Assembly: GCF_002531935.1 (NCBI RefSeq) | Contig: NZ_NWSV01000002.1 | Span: forward strand, 1 to 64,000 | From: Rhizobium chutanense | GTDB lineage: Bacteria > Pseudomonadota > Alphaproteobacteria > Rhizobiales > Rhizobiaceae | Length of the DNA: 64,000 bases | Direction: 5' to 3' | In this document: positions 51,693 to 60,254 of the stretch, piece by piece | Numbering within the stretch: position 1 is the stretch's first letter | How the letters are laid out: every line of letters begins with the position of its first letter | Position numbers and translations under genes: made by a program | Notes under the pieces: model-generated | The model's database searches: none | Seen by the model: the letters and a program-made list of their open reading frames with translations, nothing else | What the model was told of the DNA's origin: nothing

Positions 51693-52082
51693 TCAGCGCA
51701 GCGGATCGTTGGCAAGCTCGATCGGCTTGCCATGCGGCGTGGCTTCGGCCGCCCGCTGCCAACTCTTTTGCAGGGCAAAGATGGCGGAGGCATCCGCCAG
51801 GCCGCGACTGACGAGCAGGTCCGAAAGCGCCTCCACCCAGCAGTCGAAATAATCGCTGCCGTCTTCGGCCCGGCCGGGCTTATGTAACTCTCGTGAGAGC
51901 ACGGCAGCCCATTCGCTCCAGGTGAAGATGCCCTTTTCGTGCAGATGCACGGTCATGGCGAAAGCTTCGGCCGCCCAGGGCTCCGGGAAGACGGGATTGC
52001 CCTCCGGCGACTTCGGCAGATCAGGTGATTGCGAGAGCTGAGAAAGGTTTTCACACAGGCTCAAGATAGCTCTCCCACGCAT
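51693..52082 (-). CDS. Nitrile hydratase accessory protein
   Basis: A 129-residue protein with the accessory-protein pattern VFPEPWAAEAFAMTVHLHEKGIFTWSEWAAVLSREL, followed by DYFDCWVEALSDLLVSRGLAD. It resembles the beta-subunit N-terminus and acts as a cobalt-insertion chaperone. The start is uncertain: ATG 52082 overlaps the beta gene by 32 bp, while a TTG at 52064 has GGGAGAG just upstream and a 14-bp overlap. Last gene of the nitrile hydratase operon. Confidence 0.83.
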   Translation of the reverse strand: MRGRAILSLCENLSQLSQSPDLPKSPEGNPVFPEPWAAEAFAMTVHLHEKGIFTWSEWAAVLSRELHKPGRAEDGSDYFDCWVEALSDLLVSRGLADASAIFALQKSWQRAAEATPHGKPIELANDPLR

Positions 52083-52710
52083 CGATCGAGACCGTCAGCG
52101 ACGGGTCGGCGCCCTCGCCCCAGATCTCCGCGCCATCGAAGACGACGGTATAGAGCCATTGCGGGTTCTCGCCTTTGCCATGGGCATTATCATCGGGAAA
52201 GACGAAAGACCCCTGCACCGCTTCGACGACGCCCACCTTGGCGCGCGCATAACGCGGCAGCCGCGTATGGGTCGCCGGATTGAAATTCTTCGTCCGCACA
52301 CGCTCGCCGACCGCAAAGAGCGGCGCGGCCTCGACAGGACGATCGCAAGGCCCGCCTTTCGCCAGAGCCGCCGGCACCATATCCGCCTTCAGCACCCGCT
52401 TCGGCACCGTCCCATCCTGCAGCTTGTGGCCGGACGACAGCTCCTCGCGCGTCGCAAAACCGTGCCTTTCGAGCAGCGTCTCGACACCGCGCATCCAGAT
52501 CTCGTAATAGCTCGCTGCGAGATAATCGGCCGGCGGAATATTCTCGCGCGCATGCCGGCTCTCATCGATCGTCCAGGCGCCGAAAGCGCCGCAGGAAAGC
52601 GTGATGCCGAGCGCCCGCTTTTCCCATTCGGCATGGAAATAGGGCTCATCCTTTTCGGGCGCGACAGGCCCGAAGCCCATCTGCCCGCCGAGATCGTGCG
52701 GTCCGTTCAT
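52051..52710 (-). CDS. nthB: Nitrile hydratase subunit beta
   Basis: A 219-residue beta subunit of cobalt-type nitrile hydratase, which hydrates nitriles to amides. It begins [35 protein letters not shown], the family N-terminus, and ends in an SH3-like barrel ([34 protein letters not shown]). The two arginines that contact the alpha-subunit claw should lie in the N-terminal half but I did not assign them. Overlaps nthA by 4 bp (ATGA). Confidence 0.9.
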   Translation of the reverse strand: MNGPHDLGGQMGFGPVAPEKDEPYFHAEWEKRALGITLSCGAFGAWTIDESRHARENIPPADYLAASYYEIWMRGVETLLERHGFATREELSSGHKLQDGTVPKRVLKADMVPAALAKGGPCDRPVEAAPLFAVGERVRTKNFNPATHTRLPRYARAKVGVVEAVQGSFVFPDDNAHGKGENPQWLYTVVFDGAEIWGEGADPSLTVSIDAWESYLEPV

Positions 52711-53351
52711 GACAGAGCCTCCGAGCTGCCGGCAACGGCCGTCCCGATCATTGCATCGCGGCTGACGAGATCGGCAAGTGCTGCCTCGTCCATCCCTTCC
52801 GTCCCGTCCGGCCGCTCGGGAATGACGAGATAACGCAGCTCCGCCGTCGAATCCCAGACACGGATCTTCTTCTCCGGAGGCAGCGTCAGCCCGAACTCGG
52901 CCAGCACGCCGCGCGGATCGATGACGGCGCGCGAGCGATAGGCCGGCGCCTTGTACCAGACCGGCGGCAGGCCGAGCACCGACCAGGGATAACAGGAACA
53001 GAGCGTACAGACGATCAGGTTATGAGTGTCGGGCGTATTGAAGACGGCACGCATATGCTCGCCCTGCCGGCCGGTAAACCCAAGACTCGCAATCGCCGCC
53101 GTCGCATCGCGCTTCAGCCAGTCCGCGAACTCCGGATCGCTCCAAGCCTTGGCGACGACACGCGCGCCATTCCGCGGCCCCACCTTCGTCTCATAGGTCT
53201 CGACAATCGCATCGATCGCCGCCGGATCGATCAACCCCTTCTCCGTCAGCAACGTCTCCAGCGCTTTCACGCGCGCCTGCATGTCGGAGTAGTGATTGTG
53301 ATCATGGTCATGCCGGTGCGCATGATCGTGCTCGTCGTCATGGTCGTGCAA
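52707..53351 (-). CDS. nthA: Nitrile hydratase subunit alpha, cobalt type
   Basis: A 214-residue catalytic subunit. The metal claw CTLCSC is at 115-120; Thr in the second position marks a cobalt rather than iron enzyme. [19 protein letters not shown] and [13 protein letters not shown] are family motifs. The first 20 residues contain nine histidines alternating with Asp, an unusual extension that could collect cobalt. The start is TTG 53351, with GGGAGGG 7 bases upstream; no ATG is available before the His-rich part. First gene of a three-gene operon (alpha, beta, accessory). Confidence 0.9.
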   Translation of the reverse strand: MHDHDDEHDHAHRHDHDHNHYSDMQARVKALETLLTEKGLIDPAAIDAIVETYETKVGPRNGARVVAKAWSDPEFADWLKRDATAAIASLGFTGRQGEHMRAVFNTPDTHNLIVCTLCSCYPWSVLGLPPVWYKAPAYRSRAVIDPRGVLAEFGLTLPPEKKIRVWDSTAELRYLVIPERPDGTEGMDEAALADLVSRDAMIGTAVAGSSEALS

Positions 53352-53446
53352 AGCGAAGCCCTCCCGAAACTACCCGTTATTTCTAGGTCCTGTTGACAAA
53401 GTTTGCTTCGGTGTTGGTAGGTTTGAGTTTGGCCGAAGGCATAGTC

Positions 53447-53860
53447 TTAATCCTGATCTGGGAACTGAATGACGTTGCGATCGAAGTGACCGCGCAGAAT
53501 GAAGATATTACGCGCCTGCTCCGCTGCTTTTCTCAATCGCTCCCATAGGGCGGTTCCGATTAGATCCTCGAGCCTGGAATAACCCTCAGGCATTTCATCC
53601 GCAACTGCATCCCAAATTCTATGAAACTCTCGGATGGCAATCTGCTCTTGGCGAGAGAAAACGGGCTCGACGTATGTGTCAAATCGTTCTCCTCGTATCC
53701 AGTCTTCCCACTGATTGATTGCTTCGTTAGGAACATTCACGTGGGGTACATCTGCCTGGTATTTCCTCTGAAGTTGGTAATCCCCGACCCATTCGAAGTA
53801 ATCGATGATGCCTTCACGAATGCGTTGGTCCAGAAGAACCATAGGGGTAGACTCAGACAC
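53447..53860 (-). CDS. Hypothetical protein in AT-richer DNA
   Basis: A 137-residue acidic protein I do not recognise: VLLDQRIREGIIDYFEWVGDYQLQR, HVNVPNEAINQWEDWIRGE, EHRIWDAVADEMPEGYSRLEDLI-like helix and a final RNIFILRGHFDRNVIQFPDQD. DNA of the gene is about 50% G+C by eye, against more than 60% around it, which suggests recent transfer. The start is GTG 53860 with AAGG upstream. No signal peptide or membrane segment. Its size and helical, acidic character resemble immunity proteins, but this is only a guess. Confidence 0.6.
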   Translation of the reverse strand: MSESTPMVLLDQRIREGIIDYFEWVGDYQLQRKYQADVPHVNVPNEAINQWEDWIRGERFDTYVEPVFSRQEQIAIREFHRIWDAVADEMPEGYSRLEDLIGTALWERLRKAAEQARNIFILRGHFDRNVIQFPDQD

Positions 53861-54005
53861 TTTTTGAACCTTGAGGCTGATTGCCGAAATTTCATCTGGC
53901 GACCATGACGCCGATGTTCTTAGGACTTCGTCAACGGGGCCAACATGCGCCGCGGGCCTGCCATTCCTTTCTATGCGCCGTCCTCTTTTCGGCTAATCTC
54001 CCGCC

Positions 54006-55277
54006 ATGAACATCCTGATTCTCGGCGCAACCGGCTTCATAGGCTCCGTCGTCGCGGCCCGGCTCGCGGCCGATGGGCACGCCGTGACCGGACTCGGGCG
54101 TAATCCCGGGCGGGCGCAGTTGAAGCAGCCTGCAATCGGCTGGCTCCAGGCCGATCTCTCGCACATGACGAAGCCCGAGGACTGGGACGAACTCCTCGAG
54201 GGCCAGCATGTCGTCGTCAATTGTGCCGGCGCCCTGCAGGACGGTTTGTCGGATGATCTGGCGGCCACGCAGACGGATGCGATACTGGCGCTTTTCGCCG
54301 CCGCGAAACGTTCGCGCCCTCTGATCGTGCAGATATCCGCAAGGACGGCAGGCCCGGCGGGAGATCTGCCCTTTCTCGCCACCAAGCGGCGGGCCGACGA
54401 GGCGCTGGCGGCAAGCGGCCTGCCTCACCTCATCCTGCGCCCTGCCCTCGTTCTCGGCCGCAATGCTCATGGCGGCTCGTCGCTCATCCGGGCGCTGGCC
54501 GCCTTCCCCCTGATGCTGCCGCTCACCCATGCGGAAAGCCCGGTCGAAACGCTTTCCGTGGACGATGTGGCGGAAGCCGTGTCGCGGGCGGTCGCGGGAA
54601 ATCTTCGTGGGGACGTGGTTCTTGCTGCCGACGAGGCACTGACACTTGCCGATCTCGTGCGCCTGCACCGGCAATGGCTGGGCCTGCCGCCTGTCCGAGT
54701 GATCGCCCTAGCTTCTTGGCTTGCGAAGCCGGTGACCTGGCTCGCCGATGTTGCGGGCTTGCTCGGCTGGCGTTCGCCGCTGCGCTCGACGGCCATGACC
54801 GTGATGTCGGAAGGTGTGCGGCGTGCCAAAGCAGAAGGCGCGCTTCCTGCGACATCAGCCGCAGCAACGCTCGCGGCCAATCCCTCCGGCGTGCAGGATC
54901 TCTGGTTCGCCCGGCTCTATCTCCTGAAACCGCTCGTCATAGTCGGCCTGTCGGCCTTCTGGCTGCTCTCCGGCCTCATCCCGCTGCTGGTGCCGGCACA
55001 AGCCAGCACCCATTTCCTGCCCTTCATGCCCGAGGCGGCGGCAACTGCGCTGACGATCATCACCTGCCTCATCGACATCGCACTCGGCGCCGCCGTCCTT
55101 GTCCGCCCGCTCGCCAAACGCGCCCTTCTCGGCATGCTGGCCATCTCACTGGCCTATCTCGCCGGCGGCACGCTTCTCGAACCGGCGCTCTGGCTCGATC
55201 CGCTCGGCCCCCTCGTCAAGGTGCTGCCATCGATCCTGCTGACGCTGACCGCCCTCGCCACGCTGGACGAACGCTGA
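54006..55277 (+). CDS. SDR-type NAD(P)-binding protein with DoxX-like membrane domain
   Basis: A 423-residue fusion. Residues 1 to about 280 are an atypical short-chain dehydrogenase/NmrA-like Rossmann domain (NILILGATGFIGSVVAARLAADGH, HVVVNCAGALQDG). The C-terminal 130 residues form about four membrane segments (KPLVIVGLSAFWLLSGLIPLL, ALTIITCLIDIALGAAVLV) of the DoxX-like type. It is likely a membrane-bound oxidoreductase or ubiquinone-linked protein. The stop overlaps the next gene's ATG (TGATG), so the pair is coupled. Confidence 0.83.
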   Translation: MNILILGATGFIGSVVAARLAADGHAVTGLGRNPGRAQLKQPAIGWLQADLSHMTKPEDWDELLEGQHVVVNCAGALQDGLSDDLAATQTDAILALFAAAKRSRPLIVQISARTAGPAGDLPFLATKRRADEALAASGLPHLILRPALVLGRNAHGGSSLIRALAAFPLMLPLTHAESPVETLSVDDVAEAVSRAVAGNLRGDVVLAADEALTLADLVRLHRQWLGLPPVRVIALASWLAKPVTWLADVAGLLGWRSPLRSTAMTVMSEGVRRAKAEGALPATSAAATLAANPSGVQDLWFARLYLLKPLVIVGLSAFWLLSGLIPLLVPAQASTHFLPFMPEAAATALTIITCLIDIALGAAVLVRPLAKRALLGMLAISLAYLAGGTLLEPALWLDPLGPLVKVLPSILLTLTALATLDER

Positions 55278-55753
55278 TGCTCGCCGAACTGTTGCTGCTT
55301 GCCCATGTGATCGGCGCGACCGTGCTCTTCGGCACCGGCGCCGGCATCGCCTTCTTCATGGTGATGGCGCATCGCACACGCGATCCCGCCCTGATCGCCC
55401 ATGTCGCCGCAACCGTCGTCATCGCCGACACGGTCTTCACCGCCACCGCTGCCATCCTCCAGCCCATCACGGGCTACCTGCTGGCGCGATCGATCGGCTG
55501 GGATCTGTCTGAGGGCTGGATTGCGCTGTCGCTGCTGCTCTACGTCGTCACCGGCCTGTTCTGGCTGCCTGTCGTCTGGATCCAGATCCGGCTGCGTGAT
55601 CTCGCCCGCGCCGCAATAAGCTCGGGACAAGCGCTACCGCCGGCCTATCACAGCCTCTACCACATCTGGTTCGCCTGCGGCTTCCCGGCCTTCTCAGCCG
55701 TCCTCGGCATTCTCTGGCTGATGCTGACCAAACCGTCGCTCACCCTATTTTAA
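55277..55753 (+). CDS. DUF2269 membrane protein
   Basis: A 158-residue integral membrane protein of about four segments: LAELLLLAHVIGATVLFGTGAGIAFF, VAATVVIADTVFTATAAILQPITGYLL, WIALSLLLYVVTGLFWLPVVW and FACGFPAFSAVLGILWLML. A His in the first segment (LAHVIG) and one in YHIWF are conserved-looking and might bind haem; that is inference. It is co-translated with the SDR-DoxX protein, and its 3' end overlaps the convergent LysE gene by 9 bp. Confidence 0.78.
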   Translation: MLAELLLLAHVIGATVLFGTGAGIAFFMVMAHRTRDPALIAHVAATVVIADTVFTATAAILQPITGYLLARSIGWDLSEGWIALSLLLYVVTGLFWLPVVWIQIRLRDLARAAISSGQALPPAYHSLYHIWFACGFPAFSAVLGILWLMLTKPSLTLF

Positions 55754-56338
55754 CATCGGCCAGAGGCTCGCCACCAAAAGCACGGCCATGCTGATGTTGA
55801 ACCATTTCAGCCGCACCGGATCGGAAAGCCATTCCCGCAGCGCCGAGCCGAAGCCCGCCCAGGTCGAAACACTCGGAACGTTGACGACAGCAAAAGCCAG
55901 GCCGACGACCAGCACGCTGACGATATAAAGCTCGGGATTGGTATAGGTCGCCATGGCAGTCACCGCCATCACCCAGGCTTTCGGATTGACCCATTGGAAC
56001 GCCGCCGCCGAGACGAAGGACATCGGCGCCGCACCGCTCTTGCCTTCGCTGAGCGAACGCGACGAAGCGATCTTCCAGGCGATCCAGACGAGATAGGCAC
56101 CGCCCGTAAACTTTAGCGCCATATAGACGGCAGGCACCGTGTGCAGCAGCGCGCCGAGACCGAGGCCGACGCCGATGAGCAGCGAGAAGAAGCCCGCGCC
56201 GATGCCGAACATATGCGGGATCGTTCGGCGAAAGCCGAAATTCACGCCTGAAGCGAAAAGCATCATATTGTTCGGCCCCGGCGTGATCGACGTCGTGAAG
56301 GCGAAAAGAAAGAGGGCGAAAAACGTATCCAGCGGCAT
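55745..56338 (-). CDS. LysE-family exporter
   Basis: A 197-residue amino-acid exporter with about six membrane segments. Family signature: TTSITPGPNNMMLFASGVNFGF near the start, followed by GIGAGFFSLLIGVGLGLGALL and LKFTGGAYLVWIAWKIA. Probable substrates are basic or neutral amino acids or homoserine lactone. ATG 56338 has GGGAGG upstream; the frame before it encodes no homologous residues. Confidence 0.87.
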   Translation of the reverse strand: MPLDTFFALFLFAFTTSITPGPNNMMLFASGVNFGFRRTIPHMFGIGAGFFSLLIGVGLGLGALLHTVPAVYMALKFTGGAYLVWIAWKIASSRSLSEGKSGAAPMSFVSAAAFQWVNPKAWVMAVTAMATYTNPELYIVSVLVVGLAFAVVNVPSVSTWAGFGSALREWLSDPVRLKWFNISMAVLLVASLWPMLK

Positions 56339-56489
56339 GCGACCTCCCGAAACCGGCCTTTTGCTTCTTGTTTTCATTTAGGTCAGCATAACTGCCATAA
56401 ATTCCGGATGCCATTGCATCATTGTCATGGTGACAGGATTACTTGAAAGATGGCGACACGGCCCAATCTCTTGAGCAGGAAGAAGAGCC

Positions 56490-57338
56490 ATGCAGGACGA
56501 TCCGATTCCATCAGTCACATTCCCGAACGGCGCTGAAGTGCCGGCGCTCGGCCAGGGAACCTGGGCCATGGGCGAGGATGCCGGATATGCGAAGGCCGAA
56601 ATCGAAAGTCTGAGGGCTGGCATCGATCTCGGCATGACGCTGATCGACACGGCCGAAATGTATGGCGACGGCGGCGCCGAGGAGATCGTCGGCCAGGCCA
56701 TCAAGGGACGGCGCGACGAGGTTTTCATCGTCAGCAAGGTCTATCCCTGGAATGCCAGCCTGAAAGGCACGATCGAAGCCTGCGAGAACAGCCTCGAACG
56801 GCTCGGCATCGACCGCATCGATCTTTATCTCCTGCACTGGCGCGGCAACTATCCGCTCGCCGAGACGGTCGAAGCCTTCGAGACGCTGAAGGCTGCGGGC
56901 AAGATCGGCGCCTGGGGCGTTTCCAACTTCGATACCGACGACATGCAGGAACTGCTCCGCGTGCCCGACGGCGCCAATGTCGCCGCCAACCAGGTGCTCT
57001 ATAACCTTTCCCGCCGGGGCATCGAATTCGATCTGCTGCCCTGGTGCCAGAGCCGCAACATCCCGATCATGGCCTATTCGCCGATCGAACAGGGCCGCAT
57101 CCTGCACAATGCTGAACTGATCCGCATCGCCAAGGCCTATCAGGCAACGCCCGCCCAGCTGGCGCTCGCCTTCCTGCTCAAACGCGACGGCGTCATCGTC
57201 ATCCCGAAGACATCGAATGCCGAACGCGTTCGCGAAAACCGCGACTGCGTCTCGCTCGACATAACCGACGAGGATTGGCACGCACTTGACGCCGCCTTCC
57301 CGCCGCCGACGAGCAAAAGGGTGCTGGAGATGCTGTGA
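56490..57338 (+). CDS. Aldo/keto reductase (2,5-diketogluconate reductase-like)
   Basis: A 282-residue AKR enzyme. Catalytic tetrad D53, Y58 (TAEMYGDG), K83 and H116 (YLLHWRG) is complete. The C-terminal cofactor segment is [18 protein letters not shown]. Substrate specificity is unknown; relatives reduce aldehydes, keto-sugars or methylglyoxal with NADPH. The ATG has AGGAAGAAG upstream. Palindromic repeats follow the stop. Confidence 0.88.
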   Translation: MQDDPIPSVTFPNGAEVPALGQGTWAMGEDAGYAKAEIESLRAGIDLGMTLIDTAEMYGDGGAEEIVGQAIKGRRDEVFIVSKVYPWNASLKGTIEACENSLERLGIDRIDLYLLHWRGNYPLAETVEAFETLKAAGKIGAWGVSNFDTDDMQELLRVPDGANVAANQVLYNLSRRGIEFDLLPWCQSRNIPIMAYSPIEQGRILHNAELIRIAKAYQATPAQLALAFLLKRDGVIVIPKTSNAERVRENRDCVSLDITDEDWHALDAAFPPPTSKRVLEML

Positions 57339-57350
57339 TCGCCGAGCCGG

Positions 57351-57490
57351 CCCCTCATCTGCCTGCCGGCACCTTCTCCCCGCAAGCGGGGCGAAGGGGA
57401 TATGCCGCACCCTCTCCGTCCCTCGCCAACCTCTCGCAGGCCACGTCCCCTCTCCCCGTCAGAACGGGGAGAGGGCTAGGGTGAGGGGCA
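57351..57490. repeat. RIME/REP-like repeat cluster before ilvH
   Basis: Two hairpins lie in tandem: CTTCTCCCCGC ... GCGGGGCGAAG (about 57371-57396) and CCCCTCTCCCCGT ... ACGGGGAGAGGG (about 57448-57476). CCCCTCA and TGAGGGG stand at the two ends of the block. The sequence is of the kind found in many rhizobial intergenic regions. Lying between convergent genes, it may terminate both. Confidence 0.65.
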
Positions 57491-57524
57491 GCCCAGCGGC
57501 ACGAACCAAACAGCCTTGGCCGGC

Positions 57525-58097
57525 TCACATCCCCTGCGCGCCGCGGTTCATCGCGGCAATACCGGTGCGGCAGACCTCGATCAGGCCGAGCGGCTTCATG
57601 ATCGCCACGAACTGGTCGATCTTCGACGACTTGCCTGTGATCTCCAGGATGAAGTGATCGATCGTCGCATCCACCACCTTGGCGTGGAAAGCGTCGGCAA
57701 GGCGCAGCGTCTCGGCGCGGGTTTCGCCCTCGCCGATCACCTTGATCAGCGCCACTTCACGTTCGATCGGCCGTTCCTGGCCGAGTTCGCGGGCGCGCAC
57801 CGTCAGATCGACGACGCGGTGCACCGGCACGATGCGCTCGAGCTGCGCCTTGATCTGCTCCAGTACCTGCGGCGTGCCGCGGGTGACGACGGTGATGCGG
57901 GAAAGATGCGCCTGGTGCTCGGTCTCGGAGACGGTGAGGCTCTCGATGTTATAACCGCGACCGGAGAACAGGCCGATGACACGGGCAAGCACGCCCGGCT
58001 CGTTGTCGACGAGCACCGAGAGCGTATGGCTCTCGACGGCCGTCGTTTCCGGAGAGATGAAGTAGGCAGAGCCGGTGGGTTGAAGGTGTGCGTTCAT
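57525..58097 (-). CDS. ilvH: Acetolactate synthase small subunit
   Basis: A 190-residue regulatory subunit that activates the catalytic subunit and confers valine feedback inhibition. The ACT domain begins THTLSVLVDNEPGVLARVIGLFSGRGYNIESLTV-like at residue about 24, and the C-terminal ACT-like domain has the segment IDHFILEITGKSSKIDQFV. It follows the large-subunit gene after 24 bp and shares its upstream attenuator. Confidence 0.95.
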   Translation of the reverse strand: MNAHLQPTGSAYFISPETTAVESHTLSVLVDNEPGVLARVIGLFSGRGYNIESLTVSETEHQAHLSRITVVTRGTPQVLEQIKAQLERIVPVHRVVDLTVRARELGQERPIEREVALIKVIGEGETRAETLRLADAFHAKVVDATIDHFILEITGKSSKIDQFVAIMKPLGLIEVCRTGIAAMNRGAQGM

Positions 58098-58121
58098 GAT
58101 CCTGGGTTTCCTACCTTATCG

Positions 58122-59912
58122 TTATACTAGCTGACGGCCCTTGGCGTCGATCGCATTGGCGACCGCTTCATCCGTGGCTTCGTCAGGCAGCAGCATCTCG
58201 TTGTGAGCCTTGCCCGACGGGATCATCGGGAAGCAATTGGCGAGATTGGCGACGCGGCAATCGAAGATGACGGGCTTCTTGACCTCGATCATCTCCACGA
58301 TGGCGTCGTCAAGCTCGTCCGGCTTGTCGCAGCGCAGGCCGACGGCGCCATAGGCTTCCGCCAGCTTGACGAAATCGGGCATCGCTTCCGTATAGGAGTG
58401 CGACAGGCGGTTGCCGTGCAGCAGCTGCTGCCACTGGCGCACCATGCCCATATACTGGTTGTTCATGATGAAGATCTTGATCGGCGCGTCGTACTGGATC
58501 GCCGTCGACATTTCCTGGATGCACATCTGGATCGAGGCGTCGCCGGCAATGTCGATGACGAGGCTGCCGGGATGGGCGATCTGCACGCCGAGCGCCGCCG
58601 GCAGGCCGTAACCCATGGTGCCTAAGCCGCCCGAAGTCATCCAGCGGTTCGGCTGCTCGAAGCCGAAGAACTGCGCCGCCCACATCTGGTGCTGGCCGAC
58701 CTCGGTGGTGATATAGGTGTCGCGGTCCTTGGTATGCGCAAAGAGCCGTTCCAGCGCATATTGCGGCATGATGACGTCGCTGTTCTTCGTATAGGCGAAG
58801 GAGTTGCGCGCCCGCCAGCGGGCGATATCGCTCCACCAGCCCTCGAGGCGGTTTTTCTCCGGCTTCTTCGGCAGCGCCCGCCACAGGCGGACCATGTCTT
58901 CGAGGACATGGCCGACATCGCCGCGGATGCCGATATCGACGCGGACGTTCTTGTTGATCGAGGAAGGATCGATATCGATATGGATCTTCTTCGAGTTCGG
59001 GGAGAAAGCGTTGAGGCGGCCGGTGATGCGGTCGTCGAAGCGCGCGCCGATGCAGACCATGACGTCGCAATCATGCATCGCCATGTTGGCCTCGTAGGAA
59101 CCGTGCATGCCGAGCATCTTCAGCCAGTTCTTGCCGGAAGCGGGATAGGCGCCGAGGCCCATCAGCGTCGAGGTGATCGGGAAATCGGTGAGGTCGACCA
59201 GCTCGCGCAGCAGCTTGGAGGCTTCGGGGCCGGAATTGACGACGCCGCCGCCGGAATAGATGATCGGACGGCGCGCATTCGCCATCATCTCGATTGCCGC
59301 GTGGATCTGGTTGAGATCGCCCTGGATCTTCGGCTGGTAGCTCTTCTGGATCGCGTAATCGGCGGGCGGCGTGTAGGTGCCGGTCGCAAACTGCACGTCT
59401 TTCGGAATATCGACGACGACGGGGCCCGGACGGCCGGACTGGGCGATGCGGAAGGCCTCGTGAATGATGGCGGCGAGCTGGTTGACGTCCTTGACCAGCC
59501 AGTTGTGCTTGGTGCAGGGCCGGGTGATGCCGACCGTATCGCATTCCTGGAAGGCGTCGGAGCCGATCAGCGGGGTCGGAACCTGACCGGTCAGGCAGAC
59601 GAGCGGGATCGAATCCATCAGCGCATCCTGCAGCGGCGTGACGGCATTGGTGGCGCCCGGACCCGAGGTGACCAGCATGACGCCGACCTTGCCGGTGGAG
59701 CGGGCATAACCTTCGGCCGCATGGCCTGCCCCCTGCTCGTGGCGGACGAGGATGTGCTTGATCTCGTCCTGCTGGAAGATCTCGTCGTAGATCGGCAGGA
59801 CCGCGCCGCCGGGATAGCCGAAGATATGTTCGACGCCATTGTCCTTCAGCGCCTTGAGAACGATCTCCGCTCCCGTCATCCGATTGCCTGCCGCCTGATT
59901 GTCCGTGGTCAT
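58122..59912 (-). CDS. ilvI: Acetolactate synthase large subunit
   Basis: A 596-residue thiamine diphosphate enzyme that makes 2-acetolactate (Val, Leu) and 2-aceto-2-hydroxybutyrate (Ile). The catalytic Glu59 is in VRHEQGAGHAAEGYARSTG; the TPP-magnesium motif is GDASIQMCIQEMSTAIQYDAPIKIFIMNN-like in the C-terminal third; the FAD domain is in the middle. Length is typical. It may also be named ilvB. ATG 59912 has ACGGAA upstream; the longer frame runs through the terminator hairpin and is not credible. Confidence 0.96.
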   Translation of the reverse strand: MTTDNQAAGNRMTGAEIVLKALKDNGVEHIFGYPGGAVLPIYDEIFQQDEIKHILVRHEQGAGHAAEGYARSTGKVGVMLVTSGPGATNAVTPLQDALMDSIPLVCLTGQVPTPLIGSDAFQECDTVGITRPCTKHNWLVKDVNQLAAIIHEAFRIAQSGRPGPVVVDIPKDVQFATGTYTPPADYAIQKSYQPKIQGDLNQIHAAIEMMANARRPIIYSGGGVVNSGPEASKLLRELVDLTDFPITSTLMGLGAYPASGKNWLKMLGMHGSYEANMAMHDCDVMVCIGARFDDRITGRLNAFSPNSKKIHIDIDPSSINKNVRVDIGIRGDVGHVLEDMVRLWRALPKKPEKNRLEGWWSDIARWRARNSFAYTKNSDVIMPQYALERLFAHTKDRDTYITTEVGQHQMWAAQFFGFEQPNRWMTSGGLGTMGYGLPAALGVQIAHPGSLVIDIAGDASIQMCIQEMSTAIQYDAPIKIFIMNNQYMGMVRQWQQLLHGNRLSHSYTEAMPDFVKLAEAYGAVGLRCDKPDELDDAIVEMIEVKKPVIFDCRVANLANCFPMIPSGKAHNEMLLPDEATDEAVANAIDAKGRQLV

Positions 59913-59972
59913 CTGTCTGTTCCGTTTGATGCTGGGATTGCGTTTGTGGCCGGAAGCCCGAATTTCGGGCAT

Positions 59973-59995
59973 AAAAAAAGGCCCCGGAGGAGCCT
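59973..59995 (-). terminator. Attenuator terminator upstream of ilvI
   Basis: On the minus strand AGGCTCC pairs with GGGGCCT (one G-U pair) around a 3-base loop and is followed by seven T. It lies 60 bp before the ilvI start and 35 bp after the leader peptide stop. Confidence 0.8.
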
Positions 59996-60002
59996 GTCAT
60001 CT

Positions 60003-60052
60003 AGCGCATGGGTGGCTACCGCCGGATGGTTACACCATCCTGCCCATGCGCT
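60003..60052 (-). promoter_or_regulatory. ilvIH leader hairpin (pause/antiterminator)
   Basis: AGCGCATGGG at one end pairs perfectly with CCCATGCGCT at the other (10 bp), and an inner stem GGATGG/CCATCC (60024-60040) contains the leader stop codon. The last codons of the leader peptide lie in this structure, so ribosome position decides whether it forms. I do not see the exact alternative pairing with the terminator arm. Confidence 0.65.
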
Positions 60053-60086
60053 TTCCCACCACGATAAGAGCCGTTGCGATTTTCAT
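60030..60086 (-). CDS. ilvIH leader peptide
   Basis: An 18-codon open frame ATG 60086 to TAA 60030 encoding MKIATALIVVGKRMGRMV. Residues 5-10 (TALIVV) give codons for Leu, Ile and two Val in a row, the amino acids made by the operon. It runs into a stable hairpin and is followed by a terminator before ilvI, the classical attenuation arrangement. No ribosome binding site is present, because the -10 box ends only 8 bases before the ATG; the leader mRNA is probably leaderless. Confidence 0.75.
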   Translation of the reverse strand: MKIATALIVVGKRMGRMV

Positions 60087-60094
60087 GGTCGGCA

Positions 60095-60123
60095 GTGATA
60101 GACAGAAAATTTCGCAGCGTCAA
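60095..60123 (-). promoter_or_regulatory. ilvIH promoter
   Basis: TTGACG (complement of 60118-60123) and TATCAC (complement of 60095-60100) are 17 bases apart. Transcription would begin about 7 bases past the -10 box, at or within 2-3 bases of the leader ATG at 60086. Confidence 0.6.
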
Positions 60124-60254
60124 CGCATGCCGCAATAAAAAACTGCCTGCGCGCCCGAGCCTCCCGAAATCCCTCAAGCCCCGAAAATCCATAGGCTGAA
60201 GGATTTGTTAAAGGATGGACTCTATCCTTGTTCCCTATTGCAGGGAGTAGCCCG

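Noticed and set aside
59973..60100. Riboswitch upstream of ilvI
   Set aside because: The leader peptide with Leu-Ile-Val-Val codons, nested hairpins and terminator explain the region better as translation-coupled attenuation; no known riboswitch core was recognised.
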